A DNA stretch of 64,000 bases, taken from positions 156,604 through 220,603 of the forward strand of contig CALVHB010000040.1 of assembly GCA_944327275.1 (NCBI GenBank), given 5' to 3'. Position numbers and translations under genes: made by a program. Numbering within the stretch: the stretch's first letter is position 1; each line of letters opens with the position of its first letter. The notes under the pieces were generated by a model. The model had not been told where the DNA came from. It saw only the letters and a list, made by a program, of their open reading frames with translations, and made no database searches. The DNA is from Candidatus Gastranaerophilales bacterium (GTDB lineage: Bacteria > Cyanobacteriota > Vampirovibrionia > Gastranaerophilales > Gastranaerophilaceae). Positions 33,909 to 42,902 of the stretch are shown here, one piece after another.

Positions 33909-35594
33909 ATGGATTTAAACAGTATATTATCACAATTGGGTTTAGGTGGAAAAAAAGATTTGGTCTATTTATCAGTTACTCCCGGTGTTGGGCTTGAGCT
34001 GATTCAACTTGATATTGGGACTAAATCTGTAAAAAATTATTCTTATCGTCCATTGGAATATAATGAGTCATTAAGAGAAATTTCAAATATTGAAGAGTTC
34101 AAAAATGCTGTATCTGAACTTTTTAATGAGTTGAAAATAAGTATGCACAGCTCTGTTGTTATTAACATTCCGATGGTTTTATTCGGATCTAAGGAATTAC
34201 CTTTACTTTTAGCAGACGATGCTGTGACTGAAGCTTTAACTTCAGAGGTAGAACAATCTTATATATTTAAAAGATATGAACCGGTAGTAAGTTGGTCAGA
34301 CGCTAGTTATGGGCAGTCTGGTGATATGCGAAAGCTTTACTATTCAGCTGTTCAAAAGAATACTGTAGATGATATTAAAAATGCATTAGGAGAGCTTGGA
34401 ATAACCGTTGCAGGAATTGAAGTTTCTCTGATTTCTTTACTAAAAGCCCTAGCTTTTACGGGTTTGGCTGATGACGAACTTAAGAGTAATAACTACTCTT
34501 GGAATCTTATGATAATCAACCAGAATGGATATTCTATATCTTCAATGATGGGTAAAAATATTGTTGATTATTATGAAGAACCGCTTGCTATAAAATCATT
34601 TGAAGGGGATGAAATTTATAATGCAATTAATGCATCTGCTCAAATTACTCTTATGAGTTATCCCGCAAATTCTTTATTTATAGTATCTACAACAAATCTT
34701 GTAAGTGCTGAACTTTTAGCTAATAGGATTCATATTGAAGGTGGTATAAAGTACTATGATAATAATGATTTCAAAAGGGATAATCCTTTACCTGTAAGTT
34801 TAGAAGTCTTAGAAGATAATGCCCATAAAATCTCTTTAGAGGCTATAGGTGTTGCGGTTGGTAATAATGTTGGATTCCCAATTAAGTTTAATTTCTTGAG
34901 CAGTTCTTCTGAAAGTGGTATTGAAGACCCTGATGAACCAGTGCATGTAGAGTTGGGATCAAAGGAATTCGATATTTCCCCAAATGCTGCAAGGAATATT
35001 TCTTTATTATTCTCACTAATAATCGTAGCTCCGTTTTTAGCTCTTTTTATTGGCGTTCCTATGGTTGCTAATAAAAAGCAAGCTCAATTAGATGAGTTAA
35101 ATTCTAAAATTGAACAGGTTAATAGTGAGATAAAACGTTTGGAAGAAGAACAGAATAAACTGAATAACTTTGATGTGAATGCAGAAATTAAAAAGGTTTT
35201 GGGTACAAATCGTTCAAAACTTATCGCTTATTCTGCTTTGGGAGAATCTGTTCCTAAGAAACTTTGGATTACATATTTTGTTGCAAAAGATGATGGAAAG
35301 TTTGACATTAAAGGTGATTCTGAAAATGTTGAAGATATTTACACTTTCTTTAAAAATATGAAGGATTCTTTGATTGATACAAAATTAAGACTTCATAAAT
35401 TGCAATTAAAAACTAATTCAATTGATGAGGCTGTTACTATAGATCCTAATCAACCTGCTGATTATGAATTTGAAGTAACAAATATGAGTGATTCGGAGGT
35501 TAGTGCATTACAACAAGATAAGGATGATGCAAAGGCCGATGATGAAAAAGGTGCTAAGAACGCAAAAAGTAAGAAAACCACTAATAAAAAATAA
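33909..35594 (+). CDS. Fused PilM-PilN type IV pilus/type II secretion inner-membrane protein
   Basis: 561 aa. Residues ~1-340 look like an actin-fold PilM domain (VYLSVTPGVGLELIQLDIGT, SSVVINIPMVLFGSKELPLL, EALTSEVEQSYIFKRYEPVV, EALGVAVGNNVGFP-type end). A membrane helix follows at ~362-386, then a coiled coil (ELNSKIEQVNSEIKRLEEEQ) and a PilN-type ferredoxin-like domain (KLWITYFVAKDDGKFDIKGD). In most species PilM and PilN are separate and interact; here they are one chain. A Lys/Asp-rich tail ends the protein. The next gene is pilO-like. Assignment by layout and context. Confidence 0.75.
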   Translation: MDLNSILSQLGLGGKKDLVYLSVTPGVGLELIQLDIGTKSVKNYSYRPLEYNESLREISNIEEFKNAVSELFNELKISMHSSVVINIPMVLFGSKELPLLLADDAVTEALTSEVEQSYIFKRYEPVVSWSDASYGQSGDMRKLYYSAVQKNTVDDIKNALGELGITVAGIEVSLISLLKALAFTGLADDELKSNNYSWNLMIINQNGYSISSMMGKNIVDYYEEPLAIKSFEGDEIYNAINASAQITLMSYPANSLFIVSTTNLVSAELLANRIHIEGGIKYYDNNDFKRDNPLPVSLEVLEDNAHKISLEAIGVAVGNNVGFPIKFNFLSSSSESGIEDPDEPVHVELGSKEFDISPNAARNISLLFSLIIVAPFLALFIGVPMVANKKQAQLDELNSKIEQVNSEIKRLEEEQNKLNNFDVNAEIKKVLGTNRSKLIAYSALGESVPKKLWITYFVAKDDGKFDIKGDSENVEDIYTFFKNMKDSLIDTKLRLHKLQLKTNSIDEAVTIDPNQPADYEFEVTNMSDSEVSALQQDKDDAKADDEKGAKNAKSKKTTNKK

Positions 35595-35622
35595 CTAATA
35601 AAAGAAAATAGGAAGAAATATC

Positions 35623-36327
35623 GTGGAAAAATATAGTGTATACATAAAAAAATTTAAAGTTGCAGTTGTTATTTTTGCTGTTGCGATTGCTTCAATTGCC
35701 TTTTTTATATCAAAGATAGTTCCGGAAGTTCAACGTATTATTGATATTCAGGAACAGTATAAGACACAGTCTTCAGTTTTAGTTGATGCTGAAAGAAAGC
35801 TCGAGTCATTAAAAGCAGAGGCGGAACGTAGAAAAATTGAAGATCAGCATATGTTAAAAGTCTTCTTTAAGCCTATTAACAAAGGGTTGGACACTGAGGC
35901 TGCAATTGCAGAAGAGTTTGGAGAGATATTGCAGTTGATCAGAGAAAATAAAATAAAAGCTCGTTCTGTTCAATATGAATATGATCCAAAAGATGACAAT
36001 TTTGTAAAAAATGTTCCAAATAAGTATCAGGTTTGCAGAATTACAGCGGAAATGGTTGCAAATTACGCTAGTTTTGAAAACTTCATGAGAGATTTGTATA
36101 AACATGAACATTTCCTAGAAATCTCAAAAATAGAAATTTTACCTTATGAAAAGAATAAAAGAATTCTGCTTATTAATTTGCAAATGAAATTGTATGCGGA
36201 AAGAGATCCTTCAACTGTTGTGAATACACCAGCTCCGGCAAAAGATGAAGCTAAGGATGACGTAAAGAAAGTTCCATCCCCTCAAAAAATAGATGATGGT
36301 GGTATTTCTCCTGAGGCTACAGAATAG
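35623..36327 (+). CDS. PilO-like type IV pilus assembly protein
   Basis: 234 aa, GTG start with GGAAGAA upstream. Short cytoplasmic N-terminus, one membrane helix at ~13-33 (VAVVIFAVAIASIAFFISKI), a coiled coil at ~37-75, then a ferredoxin-like periplasmic domain (FGEILQLIRENKIKARSVQY, FENFMRDLYKHEHFLEISKI, LLINLQMKLYAERD), the classic PilO plan. Directly downstream of the PilM-PilN fusion by 28 bases, supporting a PilMNO platform. The acidic Pro-rich tail is lineage-specific. PilP and PilQ are not adjacent. Confidence 0.75.
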   Translation: MEKYSVYIKKFKVAVVIFAVAIASIAFFISKIVPEVQRIIDIQEQYKTQSSVLVDAERKLESLKAEAERRKIEDQHMLKVFFKPINKGLDTEAAIAEEFGEILQLIRENKIKARSVQYEYDPKDDNFVKNVPNKYQVCRITAEMVANYASFENFMRDLYKHEHFLEISKIEILPYEKNKRILLINLQMKLYAERDPSTVVNTPAPAKDEAKDDVKKVPSPQKIDDGGISPEATE

Positions 36328-36328
36328 C

Positions 36329-37186
36329 TTATTTGAATAATTCGTAGTTTATACCGAACATTTCATTTTTGTTTTTCATACAAGTAATGCAATATTGGGT
36401 TTCCAAAGTATTGTGTTTTGCAAAGTCTTTGAAATCTGAACCGCATCTGCCTCTATGATCATTCGCAAGGAATGGACAGCTGTATACTCCTTTTGCTGTC
36501 AATATTCTACCATATTCACAGTCCAAACTCTGCCAATTTTCACTTGGAAAATCGGTTTCAGGATTGTTTTTGTCGTGGAGTTCATTGATTGTAAAATTGT
36601 TATCTTGTGCATTAAACCCAACTTTTTGGCAGATTTTTTTGAATTCATAAAGAAGAATTTCTCTATCCTCCTTGTAGTAGTTAGTGATGCAAACTATCGG
36701 GTTAAATCCGTATTTAGCAAGGCTTTTTATAGCGTGCAGACTTTGTCTGTATGAACCTCTTCCTCTAATATCGTCATTTTTTACTTCTTCATAGTGGTCA
36801 AGGCTAAGTTTAAATATTATTTCATAATTACTTTCATCTTCAACACGTTTTAAAAATCTAACTTTTTTTTCATTAATAAATGTTCCGTTTGTACAAATAC
36901 AAACATTTGATCTTTTTAGACACATTCTGAGTATTGCATTAAAATCAGGATGAGTCATAGGTTCTGCACCTGTAAGGTATATGCATTGTATATTTTCATT
37001 TTTAGTATCATTTAAGGCTTCTTTAATAATATCAATTGATATAAAATCTTTAATATTTTTGCTTAGTGGAAATTCTTTATAACAGTGTTTGCAGTGTTGA
37101 TTACAATTTTTTTCAGTTAATTCAATAAAAAGATTATCAAATTGCTTAATTTGACAGGTTGGTGTTTGGAAAATAGCATTTTTCAT
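36329..37186 (-). CDS. Radical SAM protein with C-terminal cysteine cluster, substrate unknown
   Basis: 285 aa from ATG 37186 (AAGGAG upstream); an in-frame ATG at 37297 would add 37 residues but overlaps the next gene and has no good site. The radical SAM triad is in EKNCNQHCKHCYKEFPLS (~residues 25-32 from the chosen start), with IQCIYLTGAEPMTHPDF and VCICTNGTFINE. The C-terminal part has CEYGRILTAKGVYSCPFLAN, RCGSDF and YCITCMKNK, a layout like SPASM-type auxiliary clusters. Such enzymes modify peptides or build cofactors; no target peptide is evident. Grouped with two minus-strand genes upstream. Confidence 0.75.
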   Translation of the reverse strand: MKNAIFQTPTCQIKQFDNLFIELTEKNCNQHCKHCYKEFPLSKNIKDFISIDIIKEALNDTKNENIQCIYLTGAEPMTHPDFNAILRMCLKRSNVCICTNGTFINEKKVRFLKRVEDESNYEIIFKLSLDHYEEVKNDDIRGRGSYRQSLHAIKSLAKYGFNPIVCITNYYKEDREILLYEFKKICQKVGFNAQDNNFTINELHDKNNPETDFPSENWQSLDCEYGRILTAKGVYSCPFLANDHRGRCGSDFKDFAKHNTLETQYCITCMKNKNEMFGINYELFK

Positions 37187-37262
37187 ATAAATTTCAACTC
37201 CTTCTCGATTTAATGATATTTTATGTTTCAGAAAATCAAAAAGAAATTCTCCTATAGGGTAA

Positions 37263-37577
37263 TTATTTTTCAAAATCTTTAGGGGTTTTATCTCCAAGCC
37301 ATTTGCTCATAATATAGTGTTCATAACTAAGCGCATAGTTATACAGTGCATTAACCAAAACTCTTCCGCTTTCTGATTTTCCAACAATCAAGAAATCTCC
37401 GGATTTGTTTTCTGCAAGCATAATTTCTTTATGGATAATTTTATCTACATGACTTTTAGGGTTTTTATTTATTACAATTTTAATCCATTCGCAAAGAACC
37501 TTTGTTGCAGAGGTTTTGTTATTTAGAATTTCAGAATCTTTAGTTTGAATGTATTTAGAAAATTCATTGAGTATCAT
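37263..37577 (-). CDS. Small protein of unknown function
   Basis: 104 aa, helical and mixed charge, no signal or membrane segment. ATG with AAAGG upstream (9 bases). I recognise no motif; the C-terminal half (FLIVGKSESGRVLVNALYNY, ALSYEHYIMSKWLGD) could form a small globular domain. It lies between comF and the radical SAM gene on the same strand, 14 bases downstream of comF, so the three may be one transcript. It might be an accessory protein of the radical SAM enzyme, but nothing in the sequence shows this. Confidence 0.5.
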   Translation of the reverse strand: MILNEFSKYIQTKDSEILNNKTSATKVLCEWIKIVINKNPKSHVDKIIHKEIMLAENKSGDFLIVGKSESGRVLVNALYNYALSYEHYIMSKWLGDKTPKDFEK

Positions 37578-37591
37578 TGTTTACCTTTTAA

Positions 37592-38239
37592 TTATTCTTC
37601 AAACGGCGTTGTTGCCGCAAAACATATTATATCTGTTATATCGTTTTTAGCAAGCTCATTTATTATTTCCTCAAATGTGGCTCCTGTTGTGCAGATATCA
37701 TCAAGAATTAAAATAGTTTTCCCTGAATAATTTTGTTTATTAATTTTGAATGCATTTGAGAGATTTTTCATTCTTTCAGTTTTGTTCAATTTATATTGAG
37801 GTTTTGTATCTTTTATTCTGGATATCAAATTTTTATTGAGTGTGCAGTTTGTAATTTTGCAAAATTCTTCAGCTACAAGGTTCATGTGATTATATTTTCT
37901 TTGTTTTTCTCTTCTTTTAAAAATAGGAACAGGAACAACTTCAAAGTTATTTTCTTTAGAAATCTTTTCAAAATATGTTGCCATAAATTTTGCCAGATAA
38001 TATGCTAAATCTTTTTGATTGTGGTATTTCAGACCTCTTATAAGTTTTTGAAGATTTTTTGAATAGACACCAGCGCAGTAGATGTTTTTTTTCAAAATAA
38101 TTCTATTTACTTTAACAGGTAAAAATTCCATTGAATCGTAGCATTTAGAGCACATTTTTACTGCTTCTTTGGAACTTCTGCAAAAATAACATTTTTTTTT
38201 GTATATCCAGTCTAGTAATTCGTCAAAAAACTTATGCAT
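37592..38239 (-). CDS. comF: ComF family phosphoribosyltransferase-like protein
   Basis: 215 aa. N-terminal zinc-binding segment with CYFCRSSKEAVKMCSKCYDS (CxxC...CxxC), then a type I phosphoribosyltransferase fold with FEVVPVPIFKRREKQRKYNH, the PRPP loop TILILDDICTTGATFEEIIN and LSRIKDTKPQYKLNKTER-type middle. ComF is needed for uptake of transforming DNA in competent bacteria, probably at the inner membrane; many non-competent species also carry it. A type IV pilus module lies 2 kb away on the other strand. TATAAT lies exactly 6 bases before the ATG, so the mRNA may be leaderless. Confidence 0.85.
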   Translation of the reverse strand: MHKFFDELLDWIYKKKCYFCRSSKEAVKMCSKCYDSMEFLPVKVNRIILKKNIYCAGVYSKNLQKLIRGLKYHNQKDLAYYLAKFMATYFEKISKENNFEVVPVPIFKRREKQRKYNHMNLVAEEFCKITNCTLNKNLISRIKDTKPQYKLNKTERMKNLSNAFKINKQNYSGKTILILDDICTTGATFEEIINELAKNDITDIICFAATTPFEE

Positions 38240-38264
38240 AAAATAATTATACTGTAAAAAACAG

Positions 38265-39536
38265 TTATAGAGGTAATTTTATGCAGAATTCGGTTCTTAC
38301 GTTTTCTTCACTTTTTACGGTTATTTCTCCATCGTGAGATTTAATAATTTGTTGGGATAGGTAAAGGCCGAGACCTGTTCCTATTTTTCTGAATTTTTTT
38401 GCTGCTGAATAGTATTTATTAAATATTAATTTTATTTCTTCCGGAGGTATACCCTGTCCATAGTCTATTATTGATATTGTTATGTATCCTGGGACTTCTC
38501 CTGTTTCGATATCTATTCTGTCTTTTGTGTTGCTGTGAGATATAGCATTTGATATCAAATTTTTTATAACTCTTTCAAGTTGTAGTGGATCTGCATTAAC
38601 TTTAATATCCCTTGAAGGGCTAAAATAAATTTTTATCCCGGAATTGTTTGCAATAGGCTGAGTACTTTCTACAATATTTGAAATAAATTTATTTAACATT
38701 ATGTTTTCTTTTAACAGCTTGATGCCTGTTTCTTTTATTTTGTATGTTTCAAGAATTATTTGAACGAGTTCAACAAGCTCTTGGTTAGATTTTTTCATGT
38801 TATGTAATGCTACTTCTTGTTTTTCGTTGATTTCTCCAAAAGTTCCGTTAAGTAAGAAGTTTATAATATTTGATTCTGCAACTATGGGGACCTTAAGGTC
38901 GTGAGTTAATGTTGCAACAAAATCTTCCTTTAATGTTTCAATTTCTCTTTCTTTTGTAACATCTTTTATAAGAATTACGTAGCGCTTTTTGTCGTCGTCA
39001 GAAGTTAATTTGATAACATTCATAATAAAGTTGTTTGTAGGGGTATGTTTAATGAATACATCTTTATTTTTTGTTTTTTCTATAGGGGTATCATCACTAA
39101 TTTGAATATAGTCAAAAATATTTGTCCCTACTATTTCTTGTCCTTTTAATCCAAACCAAGTACTTACTTTTGGAGTTACTCTTAAAATATTGTGTTTGTC
39201 ATTTATAATTAAAATCCCATCAGATAGTGAATTGATAACAGATTCTAACAATTTGTTTTGTCTCATCAATTCAGCTTGATATTCGATAATCATTTGTTCT
39301 CTGTCATTGAGAGTCTCAACCATTCGGTTAATACTGTCTGTAACGTTTTGGTATGTAGGGTGGTTAATTTCTTCTATTTTGGTTGATAAATTTCCGTATC
39401 TTACAGAATTTACTGTATTTGTAACCATGCCCAAATAATCATTAATTTTTGACCAACGTCTGTTTGTCTGTCTTGTGATAAGAAACAAAACCAGAAAAAC
39501 CAATATGATGCTTAAATTTAAAATATACCAAAGCAT
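38265..39536 (-). CDS. Membrane sensor histidine kinase (TM-HAMP-PAS-HisKA-HATPase)
   Basis: 423 aa. One N-terminal membrane helix (~2-22), a HAMP-like linker (~25-85), a PAS domain (~95-205: LLESVINSLSDGILIINDKH, VGTNIFDYI), HisKA with the phosphorylated His in FVATLTHDLKVPIVAESNII (~222), then HATPase with VIKNLISNAISHSN, IIDYGQGIPPEE and GTGLGLYLSQQIIKSHDGEI. The H-box HDLKVP differs from the HELRTP type. No response regulator is adjacent, so the partner is unknown. GAGAGG precedes the ATG. Divergent from the KdsC-like gene with overlapping 5' regions. Confidence 0.85.
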   Translation of the reverse strand: MLWYILNLSIILVFLVLFLITRQTNRRWSKINDYLGMVTNTVNSVRYGNLSTKIEEINHPTYQNVTDSINRMVETLNDREQMIIEYQAELMRQNKLLESVINSLSDGILIINDKHNILRVTPKVSTWFGLKGQEIVGTNIFDYIQISDDTPIEKTKNKDVFIKHTPTNNFIMNVIKLTSDDDKKRYVILIKDVTKEREIETLKEDFVATLTHDLKVPIVAESNIINFLLNGTFGEINEKQEVALHNMKKSNQELVELVQIILETYKIKETGIKLLKENIMLNKFISNIVESTQPIANNSGIKIYFSPSRDIKVNADPLQLERVIKNLISNAISHSNTKDRIDIETGEVPGYITISIIDYGQGIPPEEIKLIFNKYYSAAKKFRKIGTGLGLYLSQQIIKSHDGEITVKSEENVRTEFCIKLPL

Positions 39537-39590
39537 TTGTATTTACCTCTCTTTATGATAAAATTATACCAGATAAGGGATATTTTGTAT

Positions 39591-40073
39591 ATGGATAAAA
39601 TTAAATTGCCAAAGACAATAAAAATGGTTATTACGGATTTTGATGGTGTGATAACTGATAATTGTGTTTATATAAAGGATGATTTTTCTACAGAAAGAAG
39701 ACTCAATTTTAAGGATATAATGGCTTTTGCCCTATTAAAAAGGAATGGTTATAAAATTGGTATTATTTCTGGAGAAAAAAATTCTGCAATTGAAATGCTT
39801 GCTAAAAAATTTCAAATAGATGAGGTTCATCAGAATATAAGGATAAAAATTGATGTTTTAAAAGATATTGTAAGTAGATACAATTTATCGAAAGAAGAAT
39901 TTTTGTATATTGGAGATGATGTAAATGATATTGAATGTTTGGAATTTTCTAAATATAAATTGACAGTCCCTCATTCAGTTGCAAAAGTTAAGGCTGTGGA
40001 AGGTATTCAGGTTGTGTCTTCAAATGCGGGAGATGGCGCTTTTAGAGAGGTAGTAGATTGTTTGATTGGATAA
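39591..40073 (+). CDS. KdsC/YrbI-like HAD phosphatase
   Basis: 160 aa from ATG 39591; the in-frame ATG at 39537 has no ribosome-binding site. HAD motif I is MVITDFDGVITDNCVYI, motif II GYKIGIISGEKNSA, motif III/IV LYIGDDVNDIECLEFSKYKL. This matches the C0-type 3-deoxy-D-manno-octulosonate-8-phosphate phosphatase family, which feeds lipopolysaccharide core synthesis; related enzymes act on other sugar-acid phosphates. No other Kdo gene is in the window, so the substrate is uncertain. Overlaps the TPR gene by 16 bases and is probably co-transcribed with it and lysC. Confidence 0.75.
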   Translation: MDKIKLPKTIKMVITDFDGVITDNCVYIKDDFSTERRLNFKDIMAFALLKRNGYKIGIISGEKNSAIEMLAKKFQIDEVHQNIRIKIDVLKDIVSRYNLSKEEFLYIGDDVNDIECLEFSKYKLTVPHSVAKVKAVEGIQVVSSNAGDGAFREVVDCLIG

Positions 40074-41551
40074 AAAATATAGTAAATAGAATAAAAGAAT
40101 TAAATTTATCTATTGATGAGTATAAAAATGATACGGTAATTCAGTCATTACCATCTTATAGTTGCGTTACTCGTGCTAAAAAGTACATTAGTGAGAATAG
40201 ATTTGAAGAAGCTAAAGAGGTTCTTTTAAAAGGTCTTGAGTTGCCACAAAAAGATGCCTTAGTTTATAAATATCTTGGAATTGTGTATGACAAACTTGGA
40301 GATAACAAATCTGCTGTAGAAAACTTTCAAATTTCTGCAGAACTTGCTCCTCAAGATAAAAATATTTGGCAAAAACTTGGTTTTGCATTGCTTTCAGCTG
40401 GTGAGTTTGAACGAGCAGAAAAATCTTTTGAAAACGCTGATAAAATTCAAGCCGCAAATACTGACACTTATGCAGGATGGGGCATGGCTCTGATGAAACA
40501 AAAAAGATATGCTGAAGCGAGAGAACGTTTTGCAGAAGCTGCAAAAATAAACAGGTATAACTTTACGGCAGTTTTTTTGTGTGCAGTTATGGAAATAAAG
40601 CTGGAGATGTATGACAAGGCAGAAATGAAACTTACATTCTTGGCTAATGTCTGCCCGAATGAAACTAATACTTTTGAATTTGCAAGACTAAAAGCGCTTA
40701 AAAATGACTATGAAAGCGCAATCCATTATGCAAAAAAAGCAATAGAATATAATCCCTCGATGTTACCTGCTTATATTCTTCTTGGAGAATTATATTCCGA
40801 TAAATTGGAATTTGAAAATTCTATAAAATATTTTCAAGAAGCAGAAGAAAAGGGACTTAGTAATGCTGATTTATATTTAGAATGGGGAAAAGTTCTTGAA
40901 AAGTTTGATAATCATTCAGAAGCAAAAGAAAAATTCCAAAAAGCCTATGATATGAATTCAGAAAACCTTGAAACGGTTGCTCATCTAGGGTTAAATTGTG
41001 TAAAACTAAACCAATTTAATGATGCTGAGCCCCTTTTGAATAAAGTTATGGAATCTGAACCGGAAAATCTTGTTGTTAAACAGGCTTTGGGTATTGTTAA
41101 TTTTGAAAATGACAATATTGACAAAGCAATTGAATACTTTAGGTCAAATGATGAGGATTCTGAAAACTGTTTTTATTTAGCAAAATGTTACGAAAAATTA
41201 GGTAATGATTCAAAAGTTCATGATTTTTATAATGCTGCTATAATGCATAATCCTAAGTATTTTAAAGCATATGTTGAATATTCTAAATACTTAATATCTT
41301 GTAAAGATTATGATGATGCCCGTAGGAAGCTGAGAAAGGCATTAAAAATTGATGAAAATAATATTTCATTGTTAAATTTATTCTTTTACGTGAGTTACAT
41401 ACTTGTCAAAGATAACAATTGTGAATATAATGTAAAAGAAACAATTAAAATAGCCCAGAAAATTGAAGAAATTAATCCGGACTTGTTTGAATACCCTGAA
41501 CAAAAAGCTGAATTAATAAGGCTTTTGGAAGAAAATCCAGAAAGAGATTAA
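40058..41551 (+). CDS. Large TPR-repeat protein
   Basis: 497 aa, TTG start (AGAGAGG 7 bases upstream), overlapping the previous gene by 16 bases. About ten tetratricopeptide repeats fill residues ~40-450: examples are ALVYKYLGIVYDKLGDNKSA, NIWQKLGFALLSAGEFERAE, TYAGWGMALMKQKRYAEARE, AYILLGELYSDKLEFENSIK and YLEWGKVLEKFDNHSEAKEK. No signal peptide, hence cytoplasmic. TPR arrays bind partner proteins; the partner is unknown. It ends 2 bases before lysC. The last ~45 residues are a non-repeat capping region. Confidence 0.85.
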   Translation: MFDWIKNIVNRIKELNLSIDEYKNDTVIQSLPSYSCVTRAKKYISENRFEEAKEVLLKGLELPQKDALVYKYLGIVYDKLGDNKSAVENFQISAELAPQDKNIWQKLGFALLSAGEFERAEKSFENADKIQAANTDTYAGWGMALMKQKRYAEARERFAEAAKINRYNFTAVFLCAVMEIKLEMYDKAEMKLTFLANVCPNETNTFEFARLKALKNDYESAIHYAKKAIEYNPSMLPAYILLGELYSDKLEFENSIKYFQEAEEKGLSNADLYLEWGKVLEKFDNHSEAKEKFQKAYDMNSENLETVAHLGLNCVKLNQFNDAEPLLNKVMESEPENLVVKQALGIVNFENDNIDKAIEYFRSNDEDSENCFYLAKCYEKLGNDSKVHDFYNAAIMHNPKYFKAYVEYSKYLISCKDYDDARRKLRKALKIDENNISLLNLFFYVSYILVKDNNCEYNVKETIKIAQKIEEINPDLFEYPEQKAELIRLLEENPERD

Positions 41552-41553
41552 AA

Positions 41554-42822
41554 TTGAGAAAAGTCATTGTTCAAAAATTTGGCGGTACATCAGTAGCCGA
41601 TACAGAAAAAATAAAAAATGTAGCGAAAACAGTAATTAGGGAAAAAGAAAACGGAAATGACGTAGTAGTAGTAGTTTCTGCAATGGGTCATACAACTGAT
41701 TATCTTGTAAAAATGGCAAAAGATTTGAGTCCAAATCCTTCAGAAAGGGAAATGGATATGCTATTATCCACAGGTGAAGGTGTTTCAATAGCTCTTTTAG
41801 CTATGGCAATTCAGGCTCAAGGCTATGATGCAATTAGCTATAATGCTATGCAAGTTGGGATTATTACTGAAAATATACATTCAAAAGCTCGTATAATCGA
41901 TATCAAAACTGATAAATTAAAACAAAATTTAAAAGAAGGGAAGATTATTGTAGTAGCAGGTTTTCAAGGTGTTACTGAGGACGGTGAAATTACAACCTTA
42001 GGTAGAGGTGGTTCTGATACTTCTGCAGTAGCTCTTGCTGCAGCTTTAAATGCGGAAAGATGTGATATCTATACAGATGTTGAAGGTGTCTATACTACAG
42101 ATCCAAGAGTTGTAAAAAATGCATCAAGGCTTGATGAAATTTCATATGAAGAAATGCTTGAATTAGCTCATGCAGGGGCAAATGTTCTCCATCCACGGAG
42201 TGTAGAGATCGCTAAGCAATGTAATTTGCCACTTAGAGTGAGAAGTAGGTTCAAACTTGATAATTTGGGTACTTTAATGTTGGGAGTTGATAAGATGGAA
42301 ATTAATAAACCTGTAGCAGGTGTTGCTGCTGATTTGTCCCAAGCAAGAATAGTAGTTTGTGATGTTCCTGATAAACCTGGTGTTGCAGCTAAATTATTTA
42401 GTAAATTGGCTAAGGAAAAAATCTCTGTTGACATGATTATTCAATCTTACGCAAGAAAAGTTTCAAACACTAATGACATTGCTTTTACAGTCGATGCTTC
42501 AGATTTGAATAAAACAGTTCAAGCTTTGGAATTATTGAAAGCTGAAATTGGAGCCCAAGGGGATATTCAAGTTGATGAAAATATTGCAAAAGTTTCAATT
42601 GTCGGTGCAGGTATGATTGATAGACCAGGTGTAGCATCTTCAATGTTTGAGACATTGGCTGATAATAATATAAATATTAGAATGATTTCAACAAGTGAAA
42701 TAAAAATCAGTTGTTTGGTAGACAAAAATCAGGCAGAAACAGCTGTGAAAGCTTTGCATGAAGCATTTGAACTCGCAGGGGATGAAATAGCTGATGTAAA
42801 AGGTGATTTACCAAACGTATAA
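41554..42822 (+). CDS. lysC: Aspartate kinase
   Basis: Phosphorylates aspartate, the first step to lysine, methionine, threonine and diaminopimelate. 422 aa. Kinase domain: VIVQKFGGTSVADTEKIKNV, VVVVSAMGHTTDYL, MDMLLSTGEGVSIALLAMAI, GFQGVTEDGEITTLGRGGSD, TSAVALAAALNAERCDIYTD and VEGVYTTDPRV. Two ACT domains follow (~265-340 and ~345-415: DVPDKPGVAAKLFSKLAKEK; VGAGMIDRPGVASSMFETLA), expected to bind an end-product inhibitor. TTG start. The length and the ACT pair indicate a stand-alone, feedback-regulated enzyme. Confidence 0.95.
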   Translation: MRKVIVQKFGGTSVADTEKIKNVAKTVIREKENGNDVVVVVSAMGHTTDYLVKMAKDLSPNPSEREMDMLLSTGEGVSIALLAMAIQAQGYDAISYNAMQVGIITENIHSKARIIDIKTDKLKQNLKEGKIIVVAGFQGVTEDGEITTLGRGGSDTSAVALAAALNAERCDIYTDVEGVYTTDPRVVKNASRLDEISYEEMLELAHAGANVLHPRSVEIAKQCNLPLRVRSRFKLDNLGTLMLGVDKMEINKPVAGVAADLSQARIVVCDVPDKPGVAAKLFSKLAKEKISVDMIIQSYARKVSNTNDIAFTVDASDLNKTVQALELLKAEIGAQGDIQVDENIAKVSIVGAGMIDRPGVASSMFETLADNNINIRMISTSEIKISCLVDKNQAETAVKALHEAFELAGDEIADVKGDLPNV

Positions 42823-42844
42823 TATTTAACAGATTAAAGCAATA

Positions 42845-42872
42845 AAAGGTAGCTTTCTGAGCTACCTTTTTT
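42845..42872 (+). terminator. Terminator after lysC
   Basis: Stem AAAGGTAGCT / AGCTACCTTT with a 5-base loop, followed by T. Confidence 0.9.
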
Positions 42873-42877
42873 GATGC

Positions 42878-42902
42878 AAAAAAAAGGAGCTGAAAAGCTC
42901 CT
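42878..42902 (-). terminator. Minus-strand terminator without an annotated upstream gene
   Basis: On the minus strand: stem GGAGCT / AGCTCC with loop TTTC, followed by eight or more T. The plus strand has no T-run here. It implies a minus-strand transcript arriving from 42900-43200, where I find no gene. Confidence 0.6.

Noticed and set aside
38265..39536. Histidine kinase as NblS (partner of RpaB)
   Set aside because: Domain order TM-HAMP-PAS-HisKA-HATPase fits loosely, but the H-box HDLKVP and surrounding residues differ from the HELRTP type expected for NblS, and no response regulator is adjacent.
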